This document shows, piece after piece, positions 61,576 to 64,000 of a stretch of 64,000 bases of DNA; within the stretch, counting starts at the first letter, position 1, and every line of letters begins with the position of its first letter. The notes below the pieces were generated by a model. The model had not been told where the DNA came from and did no database searches. It saw nothing but the letters and a program-made list of their open reading frames with translations. This DNA is from Burkholderiales bacterium (GTDB taxonomy: Bacteria; Pseudomonadota; Gammaproteobacteria; Burkholderiales; UBA6910), in the NCBI GenBank assembly GCA_026005015.1, contig BPKG01000002.1, forward strand, positions 186,001-250,000, given 5' to 3'. Position numbers and translations under genes: made by a program.

Positions 61576-61620
61576 CGGCGGGTGCGGCAGGCCGCGTCGG
61601 CGTAGCCGAAACGAGGGGCC

Positions 61621-62382
61621 TCAGACACGAAACACGTACTCCCTGCCTGGCTCCCGCTCGCAGTCGGGCGGGTAACTCTTGCGCTTGTCGGCGTAGTACC
61701 GGGCCCGGTGGTCGCCTTCGTCCAGTCTATTGTAGGTCACGTATAGTACCCGCCGGGGCCGCGAGCTCAGGTTGGGGGCGGAGCGGTGGGGAGTGTAGGA
61801 ATCGAAGAACACCACGTCTCCCGGCCCGGTTTCGCAGGGCACGAAATCCATCGTGTCGGCCACCTTCACGGGTAGCGGTGCCCAGTGGGGGCCCAGTTGA
61901 CCTTCCCGGTGACGGCCCGCGGCGAGCTCCAGGCAGCCGTTGTCCCGGGTCGCGGCGTCGATGCTGACGAGCGCGGTGATATGGAGGCTCGCGTAGCGGT
62001 CCCAGCCGGCCTGCACGTCCTGGTGCGGGGTGAAGCCGCCCCCGCCCGGCAGCTTGAAATTGATCTTGTCCTTGAACAGGACCGCCGGCGCGCCGAAAAG
62101 CTGGGCCGCCGCGTCGCGCAGCCCGGGGCCGTTGAGCAGGGCGTCGAAGCCGGCGTGGTAGGGGCAGAAGTTTTCGATCCGGTTGAGCAGGCGCCGGCCC
62201 GGCTCCAGGCGGCTTGTCTCGAAATACATCATGTACTTGCCCGGAACCTCCGGGTAGCCCGCGATCTCCTCGGTCCAGGCAGCGATGCGCGCCGCGGCCT
62301 CGCGCCCGTAGAGACCGCGGACGATCAGAAACCCGTCGCGGTGGAAGCTCTCAATCTGGTCCTGGGTCAGCGGCTGGACCAT
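61621..62382 (-). CDS. Phytanoyl-CoA dioxygenase (PhyH)-family Fe(II)/2-oxoglutarate oxygenase
   Basis: A 253-residue oxygenase. The Fe ligands are visible as His120 and Asp122 in TPHQDVQAGW and His199 in DSYTPHRSAPN, with Arg at the 2-oxoglutarate site shortly after. The family includes PhnY-type enzymes that hydroxylate the alpha carbon of 2-aminoethylphosphonate. Its place between the phosphatidyltransferase and phosphonate genes suggests hydroxylation of AEP or of the lipid headgroup. That substrate is inferred from context. Confidence 0.8.
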   Translation of the reverse strand: MVQPLTQDQIESFHRDGFLIVRGLYGREAAARIAAWTEEIAGYPEVPGKYMMYFETSRLEPGRRLLNRIENFCPYHAGFDALLNGPGLRDAAAQLFGAPAVLFKDKINFKLPGGGGFTPHQDVQAGWDRYASLHITALVSIDAATRDNGCLELAAGRHREGQLGPHWAPLPVKVADTMDFVPCETGPGDVVFFDSYTPHRSAPNLSSRPRRVLYVTYNRLDEGDHRARYYADKRKSYPPDCEREPGREYVFRV

Positions 62383-62400
62383 CGCTTCTCACAAGTTAGG

Positions 62401-63024
62401 CTACGAAGACTGGGGGTGCCGGCCGGTCGGGCGGCCGAGCCTGCGCACGAGACCCCAGTAAACGAAAACGGCGAATGCCGGCGCGGCGATCGCGGCGGCC
62501 ACCAGCAGGTGCTCGGCAAACCCGAGCCAGAGCATGATCGGGACGACGATCAGCGCGTCGTCCGGGTCGAAGCCCGCGGCACCGCCCAATGGAGCGGTGT
62601 CTTCTCCGGTGAGCGCTTCCCATCGCCACAAGAGGTAAAAAGTCGCCGCGATCGCCAGGCCGGCCAGCGCGCCCAGGGGAATCGCCCACGGGCCCAGGGT
62701 CCCGGTCTTGAGCCCGAACCCCAGCCCCACGAAGGCCAGCGTGTTGCACACGCCGTCGGCCACCAGATCGTATTTCTGGCCGAAAGCGCTTTTTTTCCCG
62801 GAAAGCCGCGCCAGCTCACCGTCGGCCCGGTCGAGCAGCATGGAAAGCAGGAACAACCCCGCCCCCCAGACCAGGGCCGCGGCGCCGCCGACGGCGAACA
62901 GGGCGCTGGCGCCCAGGCCGGTCGCCAGTCGCAGCGTGGTCAGGTGGTTGGGCGCTATCGGCGTCGCCGCCAGAGGGCGCACGCCCAGGCGCACGAAGCG
63001 GTGAATCCAAGTGTTGTGGCTCAT
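62401..63024 (-). CDS. CDP-alcohol phosphatidyltransferase family protein
   Basis: A 207-residue membrane enzyme with the full family motif: Asp65, Asp68, Gly69, Ala72, Arg73, Gly82, Asp86 and Asp90 (D-x2-DG-x2-AR-x8-G-x3-D-x3-D). These enzymes swap CMP for an alcohol, normally on CDP-diacylglycerol or CDP-choline. Placed with PntC-type activation of aminoethylphosphonate, the likely reaction is transfer of the phosphonate from CMP-AEP to diacylglycerol to give a phosphonolipid. It is the first gene of the run, about 100 bases from pagL. Confidence 0.86.
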   Translation of the reverse strand: MSHNTWIHRFVRLGVRPLAATPIAPNHLTTLRLATGLGASALFAVGGAAALVWGAGLFLLSMLLDRADGELARLSGKKSAFGQKYDLVADGVCNTLAFVGLGFGLKTGTLGPWAIPLGALAGLAIAATFYLLWRWEALTGEDTAPLGGAAGFDPDDALIVVPIMLWLGFAEHLLVAAAIAAPAFAVFVYWGLVRRLGRPTGRHPQSS

Positions 63025-63125
63025 TGGGCGCGCTCAAATCCCAAGCCATTTTGCCATGTTACGGCCCAGTGGCGTTAGCCATGGCGGTCAGCGCAGCGAT
63101 CAGGTTCGAGACTGGGAACGCCGCC

Positions 63126-63797
63126 TCAGAAAAACCAACTGAGTCCGATCCGCAACGTATGGGTGTTCGTGCCCGTGTTGGGTTCTTCAATCCCGGCGTT
63201 GGAAAAATGGAGGTAGCGGTATAGTACCGTAACGGCCATGTCGTCCCGGATGAAGTAACGGACCCCGGCGCCTCCTTGGACGTTGAACTGAAACTTGGAG
63301 CTCAAGTCCGGCTTCCCGATGTTGGTGACCGACACGCCGGCGCCCAGGTCGATGAACGGCGCCCAGCGGCTGCCCGTGGCGAAGTTGTAGCGTAGCAGCG
63401 GCGTGAGCCCGACGAAATAGCGGTCGTTCGGGTGGAACTGCAAGCCGGAAAACAATTCTCCCACCAACTCGAAGTTGCCTCGCCACCACCTGTCCCGGCC
63501 CACCACGTCGCTGAAGACCCAGCCGACACTTCCCGAAACGAGGGCGAGATCGTGGGTGCGCCTGCTGCCGAAGGCATTGCTGCCGGGCCCTGCGCCGACC
63601 GCAATTGCCGCTTCCATCGCATCCTTGCGGAAGCCGCTCCCGATGCCCATTTTCCAGGCGCTCTGCCGGCTGAACCCGGTCTGCGGATGGATGCCGTTGG
63701 GCTGGGCCGGTGGCGTGACGGCCGTTTCGGCGGCCGCCCCCAACGCTATGCCGATCCCGAGGAAAAACAGCCCCGTCCCCTGTCGCGGTTTTTTCAT
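63126..63797 (-). CDS. pagL: Acyloxyacyl hydrolase / PagL-type lipid A 3-O-deacylase
   Basis: An outer-membrane beta-barrel enzyme of 223 residues that removes the 3-O acyl chain of lipid A. A signal peptide ends near AAAE. The C-terminal RYLHFSNAGIEEPNTGTNTH includes the catalytic pair His197 and Ser199, with LSWFF as terminal strand. It lies upstream of the phosphonolipid run on the same strand, with a 101-base gap, and may be transcribed separately. Confidence 0.85.
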   Translation of the reverse strand: MKKPRQGTGLFFLGIGIALGAAAETAVTPPAQPNGIHPQTGFSRQSAWKMGIGSGFRKDAMEAAIAVGAGPGSNAFGSRRTHDLALVSGSVGWVFSDVVGRDRWWRGNFELVGELFSGLQFHPNDRYFVGLTPLLRYNFATGSRWAPFIDLGAGVSVTNIGKPDLSSKFQFNVQGGAGVRYFIRDDMAVTVLYRYLHFSNAGIEEPNTGTNTHTLRIGLSWFF

Positions 63798-64000
63798 CGG
63801 CTTATTCTCTTCTTCCTCGAGGAAGATCCAACGATAAGTTAGACGGGGAGGCCCAAGGGTTCTTACGGGTCGGGATGCCGATGCGCGGGGATTCCCGCGC
63901 CGCTTCGTTCCCCACGTCGAAAGCCGGGAACCCGCCCGGCCGCCTTACCCATACGGTGGTGCGCCCGGGAGCGAGGGCGACTATACTTCCCGCATGGCGG

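Overview
The window is GC-rich and comes from a Gram-negative, proteobacterial chromosome. It carries a PagL-type outer-membrane lipid A deacylase, a porin remnant, the queA-tgt-yajC-secD-secF order common in proteobacteria, and hopanoid genes. Composition and gene order suggest a beta- or gammaproteobacterium; I cannot name a genus. No insertion sequence, prophage, CRISPR array or rRNA is visible.

Layout. (1) 1-12095, minus strand: a storage-glucan operon glgB, glgE, treS-mak fusion, glgC, glgX, treZ (treZ runs off the left edge). It joins the ADP-glucose route and the trehalose/maltose-1-phosphate (GlgE) route. A six-hairpin glycosidase starts divergently at 12330. (2) 13584-21218: mostly independent genes: HDAC-like hydrolase, a 32-residue membrane peptide with a PuuD-like membrane protein, sodB, a Lys/Glu-rich secreted peptide between two terminators, NUDIX, mnmA, a GST, purB and a CnoX-type thioredoxin. 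(3) 21212-27260, minus strand: DedA, secF, secD, yajC, tgt, queA. (4) 27431-35230: tRNA-Leu(CAA), a dead lipoprotein gene, a K+/H+ antiporter, a GGDEF-EAL sensor that has lost both catalytic cores, a SEC-C/YkgJ protein, a truncated porin and a DUF3179 protein. (5) 35254-42345: a papain-like hydrolase, two sigma factors with one anti-sigma factor, two secreted proteins built of NPCAAK hexapeptides (one also a c-type cytochrome), a His/Tyr-rich unknown, a cupredoxin-like protein, a DUF302 protein and a YeeE/YedE transporter. (6) 42363-51635: isoprenoid and hopanoid genes: dxs divergent from ispH-hpnH-hpnB-(squalene synthase stub)-shc-hpnG-hpnA. (7) 52374-63024, minus strand: a tightly packed run with a CDP-alcohol phosphatidyltransferase, a PhyH dioxygenase, a nucleotidyltransferase, a pepM-pntC fusion, ppd and a PhnW-like aminotransferase, continuing into hpnL, hpnM and hpnN. 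It reads as a phosphonolipid pathway joined to hopanoid and lipid trafficking genes.

Six genes (glgE, tgt, shc, pepM-pntC, hpnM, hpnN) are each split by one small indel, most often one extra base in a G/C run, while both halves stay well conserved. Uncorrected sequencing error is the simplest explanation. Three other loci look truly decayed: the lipoprotein at 28075, the porin at 33128 and the squalene synthase stub at 47806.

Longer gene-free stretches: 3348-3529 holds one hairpin; 12096-12329 is a divergent promoter region; 15289-15586 holds a strong GC hairpin; 27261-27430, 31922-32101, 33785-34060 and 63798-64000 show nothing I can identify; 44274-44587 is the dxs/ispH divergent region; 52137-52373 shows nothing I can identify.
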